Assembly (NCBI RefSeq): GCF_900141665.1
Contig: NZ_FQYI01000006.1
Location: 62,001 to 126,000, forward strand
Reading direction: 5' to 3'
Length of the DNA: 64,000 bases
Origin: Cruoricaptor ignavus
GTDB taxonomy: Bacteria; Bacteroidota; Bacteroidia; Flavobacteriales; Weeksellaceae
The position numbers were made by a program, and so were the translations under genes. Below the pieces are notes generated by a model that saw nothing but the letters and a program-made list of their open reading frames with translations, ran no database searches and was not told the origin of the DNA. Shown piece after piece: positions 9,096-18,632 of the stretch. Numbering within the stretch: the first letter of the stretch is position 1; every line of letters begins with the position of its first letter.

Positions 9096-10166
9096 TCAAT
9101 GGGTGATGTACCACTCAATGATTTTCTGAACGCCTTCTTTTAACTCAACACTGTGCCCCCAGCCTAATGAATGCAGCTTGGATACATCGGTAAGTTTCTT
9201 CATTGTACCGTCTGGCTTGCCGCTGTCAAATAAGATTTCACCCTGATAATCGGTATTTTCCGCAATCAACTGGGAAAGATTTTTGATGGTGATATCGGTT
9301 CCCGTCCCGATATTAATATGCGTATTCCGCACCTCGCGCTTTCCTTCCGCCAGCTGAGGGAAATCCACCCGCTCCATAATATAAACGCAGGCATCGGCCA
9401 TATCTTCGCTCCAAAGGAATTCGCGCATTGGCATTCCTGTGCCCCAAAGCTCCACCCTGTTATCAAATATTCCAAATTGGCTCAGTCCCTGCCTTATCTG
9501 CTCGTCACTTGCATCGGCAGCAATCACGCTCACCGGTCTCTTTTTCAAATCTTGCCGTATGAAGCTCCAATCGCTTTCACCAAGCGCCTTTGAAAGCAAA
9601 ATCTTCCGCACCATTGCAGGAAGCACATGGCTATTCTCCAAATCAAAATTATCATTCGGGCCATACAGGTTGGTCGGCATTACGGAAATGAAATTCGTAC
9701 CGTACTGAAGGTTGAAACTTTCACATAATTTTATTCCGGCGATTTTAGCAATGGCGTAGGGTTCATTCGTGTACTCCAAAGGTGCCGTGAGGAGCTCATC
9801 TTCGGAAATCGGCTGCCTGGCCTCTCTCGGATAAATGCAGGTGCTGCCCAGGAAAAGCAACTTTTTCACACCGTGTTTGTAGGCACTTGAAATTACATTG
9901 TTTTGGATTTGCAAATTTCTGAGGATGAAATCCGCCCTGTAAGTATTATTGGCGTGGATTCCTCCCACAAAAGCGGCGGCAAGGAATACATACTCCGGCT
10001 GCTCATTCTTAAAGAAGTGCTCGGTAGCTGCTGAATCCGTCAAATCCAATTCTGCCGAAGTTTTCCCAACCAAGTTAGAATAGCCCTTTGCCTGCAGGTT
10101 TTTCCAAATAGCGGATCCTACTAAGCCGCGGTGCCCCGCCACATATATTTTACTGGTGGAATCCAT
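9096..10166 (-). CDS. fcl: GDP-L-fucose synthase
   Basis: A bifunctional epimerase/reductase that turns GDP-4-keto-6-deoxymannose into GDP-L-fucose with NADPH. The 356-residue extended-SDR protein has the [11 protein letters not shown] nucleotide-binding loop, FLGSTCIYP with the catalytic Ser, and PYAIAKIAG with the YxxxK pair. It also has the family-specific [12 protein letters not shown]. The start overlaps the end of gmd by 17 bp, so the two are translationally coupled. Together they show that locus A makes GDP-L-fucose from GDP-mannose. The mannose-activating enzymes ManB and ManC are not in the window. Confidence 0.97.
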   Translation of the reverse strand: MDSTSKIYVAGHRGLVGSAIWKNLQAKGYSNLVGKTSAELDLTDSAATEHFFKNEQPEYVFLAAAFVGGIHANNTYRADFILRNLQIQNNVISSAYKHGVKKLLFLGSTCIYPREARQPISEDELLTAPLEYTNEPYAIAKIAGIKLCESFNLQYGTNFISVMPTNLYGPNDNFDLENSHVLPAMVRKILLSKALGESDWSFIRQDLKKRPVSVIAADASDEQIRQGLSQFGIFDNRVELWGTGMPMREFLWSEDMADACVYIMERVDFPQLAEGKREVRNTHINIGTGTDITIKNLSQLIAENTDYQGEILFDSGKPDGTMKKLTDVSKLHSLGWGHSVELKEGVQKIIEWYITH

Positions 10167-11259
10167 TGTTTATCAAATCTTTTTTTGCCAATTCCAGGTC
10201 GGAAGAGATCATATCTTTTACCAAAGCATTCAAATCATACTTTGGCTGCCAACCCAATTCGTTCTTAGCTTTAGAAGGATCGCCAATCAGCAAATCCACC
10301 TCCGTAGGCCTGTAGTACTGAGGATCTACCCGCACTACCACTTTCCCGATTTCAAGCTGATAATCAGGATGGCTGCAGGATTTTACTTTGGCCACCTCAT
10401 TTTCGGCTGAACCTTCAAAATCCAGCTCAATGCCCACCTCGGCAAAAGCCATCTTTACGAAGTCCCGAATATAAGTTGTAACTCCTGTGGCTATCACATA
10501 ATCATCAGGCTTATCCTGCTGCAGCATCAGCCACATTGCTTCCACATAGTCTTTAGCGTGCCCCCAATCTCTTTGTGCATCGAGGTTCCCAAGGTAAAGG
10601 CAATCTTGCTTCCCGGTAACTATAGCAGCTACCGCCATTGTAATTTTCCTCGTCACGAAGGTTTCGCCTCTTCTCGGAGATTCGTGGTTGAAGAGAATTC
10701 CGTTGCAGGCAAACATATTGTAGGCTTCTCTGTAATTTTTCGTAATCCAGAAGCCGTAAATTTTCGCTACGCCATAGGGCGACCTCGGATAGAAGGGCGA
10801 GCTTTCATCGTAAAAACCGTTCTCGTTTTTATTCTCCTCCAATCCTCCGTAAAGTTCAGATGTGGATGCCTGGTAAATCTTCGTTTTCTCTGTCAACCCC
10901 AAAATCCTAACTGCCTCCAAAAGACGAAGCGTGCCGATGCCATCCACATTTGCCACATACTCCGGCGAATCAAAGGAGACCTTCACATGGGACATTGCCC
11001 CCAAGTTATAGATCTCATCCGGCTGGACTTCTTGAATGATGCGGATTAAATTCGTGGAATCGGTAAGATCCCCGTAATGCAGCTTGAAGTTTACATCTTT
11101 TTCGTGCTGATCGATATATAAATGGTCGATTCTCTGGGTGTTGAATGAAGAAGCCCTGCGTTTTACGCCGTGGACTTTATATCCTTTTTCTAGGAGCAAT
11201 TCAGCAAGATAAGATCCATCCTGCCCGGTAATACCTGTAATTAAAGCGACTTTGCTCAT
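10150..11259 (-). CDS. gmd: GDP-mannose 4,6-dehydratase
   Basis: Converts GDP-D-mannose to GDP-4-keto-6-deoxymannose, the first step to GDP-L-fucose. The 369-residue extended-SDR protein starts with [19 protein letters not shown] (NADP loop) and the [15 protein letters not shown] segment characteristic of GMD. It has the STSELYG catalytic Thr/Ser-Glu region and YGVAKIYG with the YxxxK motif. The C-terminus has [19 protein letters not shown], another GMD hallmark. It overlaps the cupin gene by 4 bp and fcl by 17 bp. Identity is secure. Confidence 0.98.
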   Translation of the reverse strand: MSKVALITGITGQDGSYLAELLLEKGYKVHGVKRRASSFNTQRIDHLYIDQHEKDVNFKLHYGDLTDSTNLIRIIQEVQPDEIYNLGAMSHVKVSFDSPEYVANVDGIGTLRLLEAVRILGLTEKTKIYQASTSELYGGLEENKNENGFYDESSPFYPRSPYGVAKIYGFWITKNYREAYNMFACNGILFNHESPRRGETFVTRKITMAVAAIVTGKQDCLYLGNLDAQRDWGHAKDYVEAMWLMLQQDKPDDYVIATGVTTYIRDFVKMAFAEVGIELDFEGSAENEVAKVKSCSHPDYQLEIGKVVVRVDPQYYRPTEVDLLIGDPSKAKNELGWQPKYDLNALVKDMISSDLELAKKDLINNGFHQ

Positions 11260-11603
11260 ATATTATCTCTATTATAGTCATCCTCGATTCTTACGATATC
11301 ATCCTCACCAAAATAATCCCCATACTGCACTTCGATGAAGTACAAATCATCTTCACCATAGTTTGCAATGCGGTGGTTGGCACCTCTTGGAATGCGCACA
11401 ACTTCACCGGGAAGATAATCCTTTACCTCGTCATTCAGCGTCACGGTAGCCTTTCCGGTGATAATCGTCCAGACTTCCGCTCTGTGCTTGTGATATTGCA
11501 AAGAAAGTCTGCCTTGCGGCTTCACAAGAATTTTCTTTACTTTATGAGTTGGTGCATCTTCCAGTACCCAATATTCTCCCCAAGGTCTTATGTCGTGTTC
11601 CAT
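11256..11603 (-). CDS. Stand-alone mannose-6-phosphate isomerase type II cupin domain (locus A copy)
   Basis: A 115-residue single-domain cupin matching the C-terminal isomerase domain of bifunctional ManC/AlgA enzymes. It shows [21 protein letters not shown] (metal-binding histidines), [14 protein letters not shown] and [17 protein letters not shown]. The guanylyltransferase half is absent. It lies between wzc and gmd, so it may help supply mannose-6-phosphate for GDP-mannose. A near-identical copy is at 31988-32329, in locus B, where there is no gmd; it also sits right beside wzc there, which may point to a job tied to the export machinery instead. The first is family knowledge, the second inference. 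Confidence 0.88.
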   Translation of the reverse strand: MEHDIRPWGEYWVLEDAPTHKVKKILVKPQGRLSLQYHKHRAEVWTIITGKATVTLNDEVKDYLPGEVVRIPRGANHRIANYGEDDLYFIEVQYGDYFGEDDIVRIEDDYNRDNI

Positions 11604-11645
11604 ACTACCAGCTGATAATTTTAATTTTTTGAAGAATGGTGTTTA

Positions 11646-14021
11646 TCAATTCCTAAAATTATTTTTAAATCTTTGCCAGAAAGTCTGTTCGTTCCTGCCA
11701 TACCCGTAGCCATATTTATTGCCGTAGCTGAAATTGTTCCTGTCTACATCATTCAGAACGAAGCCTACATTTTTTATTTTGTCGCTCGAGATGGTATCCA
11801 CGGCAAATTTTGTAAGATTTTTCTCGGTAAAGCCAGAACGCGTCACATATACCGTAGCATCAGCAAGATGGGAGATGATAAATGAATCCGTAACAAGGAG
11901 CAGCGGCGCGGTATCCAGTATGATGTAATCATATCTTCGCCGAAGAGTTTCCAGCAGCTCCCCGTATCTCGGGCTGGCGAGCAGATCGGTAGGATTGGGC
12001 GGTATGGTTCCGGAATAGATAACATCCAGATTAGGGTTATAGGTGGAATGGTGGGTGATTTCCTCTGGCTTTACCTCGGGATCATAGAGGTACTCCGAGA
12101 GTCCTTTTACCCCTTTGTTTTCAGGGTTGAACCTCTGAAGCTGAGGGTTGCGGATATCCGACCCGATAACGATGACGCGCCTGTTCGGCCGAGCCAGGGA
12201 AAGGGCAAGATTAAAGGATACAAAGGTTTTGCCTTCTCCCTTCACAGTGGATGTCACAAATATCACCTTGCCTTCCGTCCATTTAGGAAGCATAAAATTA
12301 AGATTGGTGACGAGGATCTTAAAGGATTCGGAAAGCGGGGAAAGGTCGTTTGTCTGAATAATTTCTGACTGCCGGCTGCTTACCTTCGGTATTTCTGCAA
12401 GTATGGTTCTTCCACCCACAGCCTTGCTGAGATCTTCTTTCGTCTTTATCTTGTTATCAAGCAGCTGTTGTAGATATATGCTTGTAAAAGGCAACAGAAG
12501 ACCAAGTAACAGAGCAACCGGATAGATCAGTGCCTTTTTTGGAGAAACGGGCTTGGCACTCGGGTATGCAGAATCCAAGATTCTTGCCTTAGGCGCCGTT
12601 ACCGCCAGAGATATGGCGGTTTCTTCGCGCTTCTGAAGAAGCAATAAGTAGAGGTTTTCTTTTATTTGCTGCTGCCGCTCTATGGTACGGAACATCTTCT
12701 CCAGCGCCGGCAGGCGGGAAATCTTGCCCGCCATTACATTCTGCTCATTCTGGAAGGCATTTACAGCGAGCTGCAATCCTTGGCGGTTTTTTTCAAGGCT
12801 CTGCACTACCGACTGCCGCATGGAGGCAATCTGCGATGCCAGCTCCCTCGCTGCGGGGTGCTCCGGCGTTGCACTTTCCAGAATTCTGTTTCGCTCCATT
12901 ACCAGGCGGTTATACGCAGCTATATTTCCTGCCGCTTCCGTACTGCCTAATCCTACATTGGATGGGAGAACAGATGCGTTGTCCCCGCGCTTCATATAGG
13001 AAAGAAGGGCGTTGGTAAGCTCCAGCTGCGCGCCTACCTCCAGTTGCTTGGCACGCGCTTCGGCAGAGCTTTCGAGATTTATTTTTGCTTCGGTCGGGAT
13101 GTCGGAAATATTATTCTGGGATTTGAACCGCTCCTTCTGGTTCTCCACATCCCCCAGCTCTCCGGAGATGATCCCGATTCTGTTGTCGATAAAGTCCAGA
13201 GATTTTTTAAATTCGGAGTTCTTATCATCTATAGCGTCCTTATTGTATGCCTGCACCAGTCCGTTCACAATCTGCTTGCCTTTGTTTACATCCGGATAAT
13301 TAAGCTCCAGGGCTATTACGGTGGCATCCTTATTTACGAGATCTACGGACAGGGCTTCCATCAGTTCAGAAACACGCATTTCCATCGGGGAAAATTCTAG
13401 GCGGATATTCTCTATTTTTTCTTTTGGAGGTACAAACTCGGGGTTCCTCCTTATCACGATGTTTGCAAACGGCAGGCTAATAACCCTGTTGAAATCTCCT
13501 ACTATTTCCTTATCAAATTCTGTGGAAGACAGCCTGATCCTCGATCCGCTGATGTTTAGCTTGAATGGCTTTTTTGGGTAATTCAGCGTGTCCTTCTCGC
13601 TTAATACATTTACCAAAATCGGCGAGTTTTTCCCATAAAGCTCTTTTTTCTGAATATCATCATCATTCTTTATTACTGTTTCCATATTGCGGCTCCTCAC
13701 CACATCGCGCATCAGTTTTTTGGTCTTGAAAACCTCCACCTCGTTCTCCACGCTGTTGGTGTTCATCCCCGTAAGTGATGATATATCTACAATATCGCTG
13801 ATATCGCCCATCCCGCCGCCGCTTTTTTTGGCGTCTTTTATCAGTACGGTAGATGTTATTTTATAAGCTGGCGCTACAAATTTTAAAGCAATCCAGGCAA
13901 GTGCCAGCGCGCCCAAGGCACTGAGCAGAAACCACGGCCACCGCCGGAGATAAGGATTGAGAACTTCCTGAATATTTACTTCATTTTCTGAACTGACTTC
14001 TGCCACCTGGCTTTTCTCCAT
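11646..14021 (-). CDS. wzc: Polysaccharide co-polymerase and tyrosine autokinase, Wzc (locus A)
   Basis: An inner-membrane Wzz domain fused to a cytoplasmic BY-kinase that sets chain length and gates export. A first TM helix follows [13 protein letters not shown], then a large periplasmic coiled-coil region, the [18 protein letters not shown] second TM, and the kinase. Walker A is GEGKT near residue 597, Walker A' is VIGSDIRNP, and Walker B is [10 protein letters not shown]. The C-terminal tail is a tyrosine cluster ([11 protein letters not shown]), the usual autophosphorylation site. I chose the ATG at 14021 rather than 14072: a promoter at 14043-14072 puts the transcript start near 14036, so the longer form would not be translated from it. 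Confidence 0.95.
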   Translation of the reverse strand: MEKSQVAEVSSENEVNIQEVLNPYLRRWPWFLLSALGALALAWIALKFVAPAYKITSTVLIKDAKKSGGGMGDISDIVDISSLTGMNTNSVENEVEVFKTKKLMRDVVRSRNMETVIKNDDDIQKKELYGKNSPILVNVLSEKDTLNYPKKPFKLNISGSRIRLSSTEFDKEIVGDFNRVISLPFANIVIRRNPEFVPPKEKIENIRLEFSPMEMRVSELMEALSVDLVNKDATVIALELNYPDVNKGKQIVNGLVQAYNKDAIDDKNSEFKKSLDFIDNRIGIISGELGDVENQKERFKSQNNISDIPTEAKINLESSAEARAKQLEVGAQLELTNALLSYMKRGDNASVLPSNVGLGSTEAAGNIAAYNRLVMERNRILESATPEHPAARELASQIASMRQSVVQSLEKNRQGLQLAVNAFQNEQNVMAGKISRLPALEKMFRTIERQQQIKENLYLLLLQKREETAISLAVTAPKARILDSAYPSAKPVSPKKALIYPVALLLGLLLPFTSIYLQQLLDNKIKTKEDLSKAVGGRTILAEIPKVSSRQSEIIQTNDLSPLSESFKILVTNLNFMLPKWTEGKVIFVTSTVKGEGKTFVSFNLALSLARPNRRVIVIGSDIRNPQLQRFNPENKGVKGLSEYLYDPEVKPEEITHHSTYNPNLDVIYSGTIPPNPTDLLASPRYGELLETLRRRYDYIILDTAPLLLVTDSFIISHLADATVYVTRSGFTEKNLTKFAVDTISSDKIKNVGFVLNDVDRNNFSYGNKYGYGYGRNEQTFWQRFKNNFRN

Positions 14022-14042
14022 CTGAAATTCTATAATAGTTGC

Positions 14043-14072
14043 CAAATATACAACGAAATTACAAGCCTGCAA
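14043..14072 (-). promoter_or_regulatory. Promoter for wzc and downstream locus A genes
   Basis: On the minus strand there is TTG (14072-14070), a 19-bp spacer, then TATATTTG (14050-14043). This is a full match to the Bacteroidota sigma-ABfrA consensus (TTG, 19-21 bp, TAnnTTTG). It lies 21 bp upstream of the wzc ATG and faces away from the wza promoter on the other strand. Confidence 0.75.
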
Positions 14073-14127
14073 ATTATTTCCTCCGCAGATTTTTTAATGT
14101 TTATGAGGAGTTTTTCTGCAAAGGCTT

Positions 14128-14156
14128 TTGCGCTTAAATGTAATAATTTATATTTG
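14128..14156 (+). promoter_or_regulatory. Promoter for the flipped wza gene
   Basis: TTG at 14128-14130, an 18-bp spacer and TATATTTG at 14149-14156 match the Bacteroidota promoter consensus, with a spacer one base shorter than usual. The wza ATG begins 20 bp downstream. With the wzc promoter it forms a compact back-to-back pair within about 115 bp. Confidence 0.7.
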
Positions 14157-14176
14157 CAAACCTACAGCGATACAGA

Positions 14177-14986
14177 ATGAAGAATTTTTGGTACACATTG
14201 GTTGCAGCCCTTACCCTACTCTCCTGCCAGTCCCGAAAGCCGCAGGAATCCCGCCTTGATTATATGAAAAACATAGAGCAGGTGGCAGAGGAAACTGCGA
14301 TGAGGTACTCCTACAGCACCATACAGCCGGGTGACCAGCTGATGATAGTGGTATCCGGGAAGGACCTGGATGTGGTAAAACCTTTCAACCAGAACTGGAG
14401 CTCCAGCCAGATGCTCCAGAATGTGCAGGCGGGGGGCAACCTAAGCCCCACCGTGGCACCCGTATCCGGCCCTACCTACCTGGTAGATAATGACGGGAAT
14501 ATCGATATGCCGATCATCGGAAGGCTGAATACCACAGGGAAAACCATAGAAAAATTCAAGGATGAGGTAAGGGCGGAGGTATCCCGGTACATCATCAACC
14601 CCACCATCACGATGCGGAACATCAACTTCAAGGTTACGGTGCTGGGCGAGGTGGCAAGGCCCGGGGAGTACACCGTAGCGGACGGGCATACCACGCTCCT
14701 GCGCGCCCTGGGTATGGCGGGGGACCTCACCATCTACGGTAAAAGGGATGATGTGCTGGTAATCCGCAATGAGGATGGGCAGCTGATCCGCCAGCGCATC
14801 GACCTTACGGATGCTTCATTCATCAGCTCTCCTTTTTATAACCTGAAGCAGGGCGATGTGATCTATGTATCCCCGAACGAGACGCGGGAAATAGTGGCAA
14901 AGCAGAACCCCAACCTGCCGATCTGGCTTTCCGTAGCCTCCGTATCCGTAGGTATCCTTGGGCTTATCGTGGCGCTGATTAAGTAA
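14177..14986 (+). CDS. wza: Polysaccharide export outer-membrane lipoprotein, Wza-like (locus A)
   Basis: Forms the outer-membrane channel for the polymer. The 269-residue protein has a lipoprotein signal with LTLLSC (Cys17). Next comes the poly-export domain with TIQPGDQLMIVVSGKDLDVVKPFNQ and GNIDMPIIGRLNTTGKTIEKF. A SLBB-like domain follows with FKVTVLGEVARPGEYTV and TLLRALGMAGDLTIYGKR. A single C-terminal membrane helix (IWLSVASVSVGILGLIVALIK) is typical of the Bacteroidota form. It is the only plus-strand gene in the first 44 kb, in divergent orientation to its partner wzc. In locus B the equivalent gene is co-directional, so an inversion here is likely. The region looks richer in G+C than the flippase and polymerase genes. 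Confidence 0.93.
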   Translation: MKNFWYTLVAALTLLSCQSRKPQESRLDYMKNIEQVAEETAMRYSYSTIQPGDQLMIVVSGKDLDVVKPFNQNWSSSQMLQNVQAGGNLSPTVAPVSGPTYLVDNDGNIDMPIIGRLNTTGKTIEKFKDEVRAEVSRYIINPTITMRNINFKVTVLGEVARPGEYTVADGHTTLLRALGMAGDLTIYGKRDDVLVIRNEDGQLIRQRIDLTDASFISSPFYNLKQGDVIYVSPNETREIVAKQNPNLPIWLSVASVSVGILGLIVALIK

Positions 14987-14994
14987 GTATCATC

Positions 14995-15588
14995 TTATTC
15001 TGAACGGATAATCCGGGCAGGATTCCCCACCACGGTGCAATTATCCGGTACATCGCGGATGATGACAGTACCTGCTCCCACGATGCAGTTTTTACCCACT
15101 TTTACACCCTGGATAATGCATGCTCCTATTCCAATGTGGGTATTCTCACCAATTTTTACACCACCTGCTAGGGCTGCATTTGGTGAGATATGAACATAGT
15201 CATCAATAATGCAATCGTGCTCAACAACAGCCGCTGTATTGATAATGCAGTGCCTTCCGATTTGAGCGGCAGGATTTACAATAGCGTTTGCCATTATAAC
15301 TGTTCCTACCCCCACCTCTGAATAGCATGAAATCACTGCATTCGGATGAATTAATGATATGTAATTGAAATTGAGACGCTCAACAATCTTGCGCCTGACA
15401 TGATTATTTCCGATAGAAATCACACATTTTTTATGCAATGGGAATATTCCGTTACATTTCTCCACAGGGATGCCAAAAATATGACTGCACTTTGGGTTAT
15501 CATCATAGATTAACTCTACCTCCTCCCCTCTTAAGAGTGCAATATCAATGATAGGCTTAGCGTGGCCACTGGCTCCGAAAAGTACCAT
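14995..15588 (-). CDS. pglD: NeuD/PglD-like sugar O/N-acyltransferase
   Basis: A 197-residue enzyme with the two-domain layout of NeuD and PglD. The N-terminal Rossmann-like part starts with MVLFGASGHAKPIIDI. A left-handed beta-helix of hexapeptide repeats follows (IGRHCIINTAAVVEHDCIID, IGENTHIGIGACI, VGKNCIVGAGTVII), with the presumed catalytic His in VEHDC. PglD acetylates the C4 amine of UDP-4-amino sugar to give UDP-N,N'-diacetylbacillosamine. The overlap by 1 bp with the PglC-like transferase supports that role, since fused or adjacent PglC-PglD pairs are common. It ends 8 bp from the convergent end of wza. A NeuD-like or other acylation role remains possible. Confidence 0.85.
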   Translation of the reverse strand: MVLFGASGHAKPIIDIALLRGEEVELIYDDNPKCSHIFGIPVEKCNGIFPLHKKCVISIGNNHVRRKIVERLNFNYISLIHPNAVISCYSEVGVGTVIMANAIVNPAAQIGRHCIINTAAVVEHDCIIDDYVHISPNAALAGGVKIGENTHIGIGACIIQGVKVGKNCIVGAGTVIIRDVPDNCTVVGNPARIIRSE

Positions 15589-16196
15589 TATTTATTCCCT
15601 TTAAACTCTTCAGAAGTTGCGTGGCCTTCCTGCGTGATGCCTTCCCGAACGAAAACCTTTTTCACGGTAAGTAATAGTATTTTAAAATCAAGCCAGAAGC
15701 TGATGTGATCTACATACCAGACATCCAGCTCAAATTTACGCTCCCAGCTTATCGCATTTCTGCCGTTCACCTGCGCCCAGCCTGTTATTCCCGGCTTTAC
15801 TTCGTTTCTTCTCCGCTGGAAATCGTTGTAAAGCGGCAGGTAAGATGGCAGCAGAGGCCTTGGCCCAACTAAAGACATGTCCCCTTTGAGGACATTGATA
15901 AGCTGCGGAATTTCGTCCAGAGAGGTTTTGCGTACAAAGGCGCCCACCTTCGTGAGCCTGTCGGCATCCGGGAGCAGGTTTCCTTCCGCATCTTTCTGGT
16001 CGTTCATCGTTTTGAATTTTATGATGCGGAAAATCTCTCCGTCCTTCCCCGGGCGAAGCTGGAAAAAGAAGGGCTTGCCTGCGTTGGCAAAGAATAAAGC
16101 CACCGTAACCAGCACAAACAGCGGCGATAAAACGACGAAGCCGACGAGCGCCAGAGCGAAGTCTAATACTGGTTTTAAAAGATTTTTGTAAAGCAA
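15588..16196 (-). CDS. pglC: Initiating sugar-phosphate transferase, PglC type
   Basis: A small phosphoglycosyl transferase of 202 residues with one re-entrant membrane helix near the N-terminus (DFALALVGFVVLSPLFVLV) and the catalytic core. The core has QLRPGKDGEIFRIIKFKTM, SLDEIPQ with the Asp-Glu dyad, VGPRPLLPSYLPLY and KPGITGWAQVNGRN. It moves a sugar phosphate, often diNAcBac-1-P, to undecaprenyl phosphate and would prime the locus B repeat unit. The start is a TTG at 16196: a stop lies eight codons upstream and no ATG occurs before the membrane helix. It lies 41 bp downstream of wbuB. Confidence 0.92.
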   Translation of the reverse strand: MLYKNLLKPVLDFALALVGFVVLSPLFVLVTVALFFANAGKPFFFQLRPGKDGEIFRIIKFKTMNDQKDAEGNLLPDADRLTKVGAFVRKTSLDEIPQLINVLKGDMSLVGPRPLLPSYLPLYNDFQRRRNEVKPGITGWAQVNGRNAISWERKFELDVWYVDHISFWLDFKILLLTVKKVFVREGITQEGHATSEEFKGNK

Positions 16197-16237
16197 ACCC
16201 TCTAAGTTTTTGCAAATTTAAAATTTCCCAGCAAATC

Positions 16238-17437
16238 TTACTCAGCCATAAAGTCTGAAATCAGTCGGTAGGATTTTCCCACCGTGTATCTTTCTTCCAA
16301 AAGTTTTCTGCCATTTTTTCCCATTTTTTTCAAATCCGAGGAAAGCAGTTTCTCAATTGCCTGCTGCATCTGCTGCTGATTGCCTGCTAAAACTTTGAAT
16401 CCGCATGCTGCTTCCTCAATAATATCGCCGATATCTGTATTAGGATCCGTAGCAGAAATTACGGGCATTTCCATTTCCAAATAGGATAAAAGCCGTGAAG
16501 GAAAATTAGGTATCAAGAAATCCTTATGCAAGAAAATCAATCCTACATCTGCCGAGGCAAGAAGCCTGTCGTAATCGTCTTTTGGCAGTTTGTTCAGCAA
16601 CGCTGCATTATTCGGCTGGTGATTTTTAAACCAGTTTTCGACTTTGGAATATTCCGTCCCATCGCCCACGATCAGGAAGAAAGCACGGCTATTATTGGTG
16701 GCAGAGATTGTTTCTAGCAGGAAATCGAGACCCTGCGGTTTGCCCAAATTTCCGCCGTAAATAAATACGGTTTTATCGGCAGGTATTCCGTATTTTTTCC
16801 TGATGCTTTGTTTCTCTGAATCCGAATAGTTAATGCTTATGGGCTCTATCGTATTGGGATTTTCTTCCACTTTTCCGGAACTCAGATCTGAATTATGCCT
16901 CAGGAGAAACTGTACATTAGCAGGAGACATACAGCCAATTCTGTCAGAAATTCTGTACAGTTGCTTTTCTTTTTTCTGAAAAAAACGGTGTATGAGACTG
17001 CCTTTTTTCATCAGATTCATATCCACCGCATTTTGAGGGAAAATGTCTTTCAGCAAAAGGTAAGATTTTGCACCGTCCCTTTTTTTCACAAAGGAAATAA
17101 CATTTGCAAAAGTGACAGGTGGCGTGGAATACAAAACCAAATCAAATTTTATATCAGACAGAAACCTTCTTACGCCGCGCAAAAACTGCCATTCAATCAG
17201 CAAGGTGCCGATGCCTTTTTCAATGATGTTCGTTTTTTGAATATTCAAGGTTCTCACCTGCAGAATATTCACACCGTTTTCATTTTTAAGGTTGGATGGA
17301 ATTTTCCTGCGCCTTTCCACGGGTGAAATTATAGTAACACAATGCCCTTCATCACGGAATTTCCGCAGCAAATCCTGATAGATTCCACGCTCTTCCACGG
17401 AACTGATTTCCACCAATGTGAGAAAAAGTATATTCAA
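16238..17437 (-). CDS. wbuB: WbuB-like L-fucosamine glycosyltransferase (GT4)
   Basis: A GT-B enzyme of 399 residues. The N-terminus, NILFLTLVEISSVEERGIY, and the GDGTEY donor region match the WbuB group, whose E. coli O26 member is assigned as the transferase for N-acetyl-L-fucosamine. The gene lies directly after fnlA, fnlB and fnlC, the same order as in E. coli O26, and this context strongly supports FucNAc as donor. The start is a TTG at 17437 with a stop two codons upstream, and homologs begin at the same point. The acceptor sugar is unknown. Confidence 0.88.
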   Translation of the reverse strand: MNILFLTLVEISSVEERGIYQDLLRKFRDEGHCVTIISPVERRRKIPSNLKNENGVNILQVRTLNIQKTNIIEKGIGTLLIEWQFLRGVRRFLSDIKFDLVLYSTPPVTFANVISFVKKRDGAKSYLLLKDIFPQNAVDMNLMKKGSLIHRFFQKKEKQLYRISDRIGCMSPANVQFLLRHNSDLSSGKVEENPNTIEPISINYSDSEKQSIRKKYGIPADKTVFIYGGNLGKPQGLDFLLETISATNNSRAFFLIVGDGTEYSKVENWFKNHQPNNAALLNKLPKDDYDRLLASADVGLIFLHKDFLIPNFPSRLLSYLEMEMPVISATDPNTDIGDIIEEAACGFKVLAGNQQQMQQAIEKLLSSDLKKMGKNGRKLLEERYTVGKSYRLISDFMAE

Positions 17438-17454
17438 AATCTTTTATTTAAAAC

Positions 17455-18612
17455 TTACCTCTCGCTCCAAACCACGCGTTTTACATAATCGGTGTAGCTG
17501 ATGATGATGCGCACCATTTTCTCCGAAACATTCGGCATCGAGTAATCTGCCACCCTGCGGAAATTTCGGCTTTCGCCAACTTCCTGCCGCTGCAGCTGCG
17601 TAAGGCCCTGCATTATCCTTTCCGGCGAAAGCCCTACCATCATCACGCTTGCTTCCTCCATCGCTTCCGGTCTTTCGTGCGCTTCACGGATGTTCAGCGC
17701 GCGGAAATTCAGGATGGATGATTCTTCGGAAATCGTGCCCGAATCGGAAAGCACGGCATAGCTGTGCATCTGCAACGCGTTGTAATCGTGGAAGCCGAGC
17801 GGTTTGAGGAACTGCACTTCTTCGCGGACCTCTACCTTCATTTTCTCAATCATATTCCGCGTTCTTGGGTGGGTGGAGACGATGATGGGATAGCCAAATT
17901 TCTCTGCCACGGCATTCAAGCTGTCGATCAATCCGCGGAAATTTTTCTCGGAATTAATGTTTTCTTCACGGTGAGAGCTTACCACGAAATATTTTCCCTT
18001 TTCAAGGTTCAGCCTTTGCAGAACATCCGATGCTTCAATCTGCGGCAGATAATGGTTCAGCACTTCAAACATCGGCGAACCGGTCTTGATGATTCTGTCT
18101 GCCGGCAAGCCTTCGCGCAGCAAATATTCCCGTGCAATATCGGAATATGTCAAATTAACATCCGCAGTGTGATCCACGATTTTGCGGTTGGTTTCTTCCG
18201 GCACTCTTTGGTCAAAGCAGCGGTTCCCTGCTTCCATATGGAAAATAGGGATATGGCGTTTCTTTGCTGGAATAGCGCACAGGCAGGAATTCGTATCGCC
18301 CAGAACCAGGAAGGCTTCCGGCTTTAATTCTTCAAGCAAAGGATCGATTTTTATCAGGATGTTTCCTACGGTTTCGGTGGCGGTTTTCCCGGCAGCTTCT
18401 AGGAAATAATCGGGTTTTCTCAGTCCCAAATCTTCAAAGAAAATTTGGTTGAGCTCGTAATCGTAATTCTGGCCGGTGTGTACGATGATGTGCTCTACGG
18501 CGTCAGAGCTGTCCAACGCTGCCAGCACTCTGGATAGCCTGATGATTTCCGGACGGGTGCCAACCACCGTCATTACTTTGAGTTTCTTTGTGAGTTGATT
18601 ATTATCTTTCAT
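17455..18612 (-). CDS. fnlC: UDP-N-acetyl sugar 2-epimerase, FnlC/CapG/WbjD (UDP-L-FucNAc synthesis)
   Basis: A non-hydrolysing 2-epimerase of 385 residues that performs the last step to UDP-N-acetyl-L-fucosamine. Family features include VGTRPEIIRLSRV, IIVHTGQNYDYELN, VLGDTNSCLCAI, HMEAGNRCFDQRVPEETNR and STHPRTRNMIEK. In isolation it could be called WecB, but its position after fnlA and fnlB and the EETNRKIVDHTADVN segment fit the FucNAc pathway. It is 20 bp from the fnlB stop. Confidence 0.93.
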   Translation of the reverse strand: MKDNNQLTKKLKVMTVVGTRPEIIRLSRVLAALDSSDAVEHIIVHTGQNYDYELNQIFFEDLGLRKPDYFLEAAGKTATETVGNILIKIDPLLEELKPEAFLVLGDTNSCLCAIPAKKRHIPIFHMEAGNRCFDQRVPEETNRKIVDHTADVNLTYSDIAREYLLREGLPADRIIKTGSPMFEVLNHYLPQIEASDVLQRLNLEKGKYFVVSSHREENINSEKNFRGLIDSLNAVAEKFGYPIIVSTHPRTRNMIEKMKVEVREEVQFLKPLGFHDYNALQMHSYAVLSDSGTISEESSILNFRALNIREAHERPEAMEEASVMMVGLSPERIMQGLTQLQRQEVGESRNFRRVADYSMPNVSEKMVRIIISYTDYVKRVVWSER

Positions 18613-18632
18613 TACTCTGATTTATTATTATA

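Noticed and set aside
17455-18612. WecB of enterobacterial-common-antigen type or hydrolysing NeuC
   Set aside because: Context after fnlA and fnlB and before wbuB supports FnlC/CapG of the FucNAc pathway instead.
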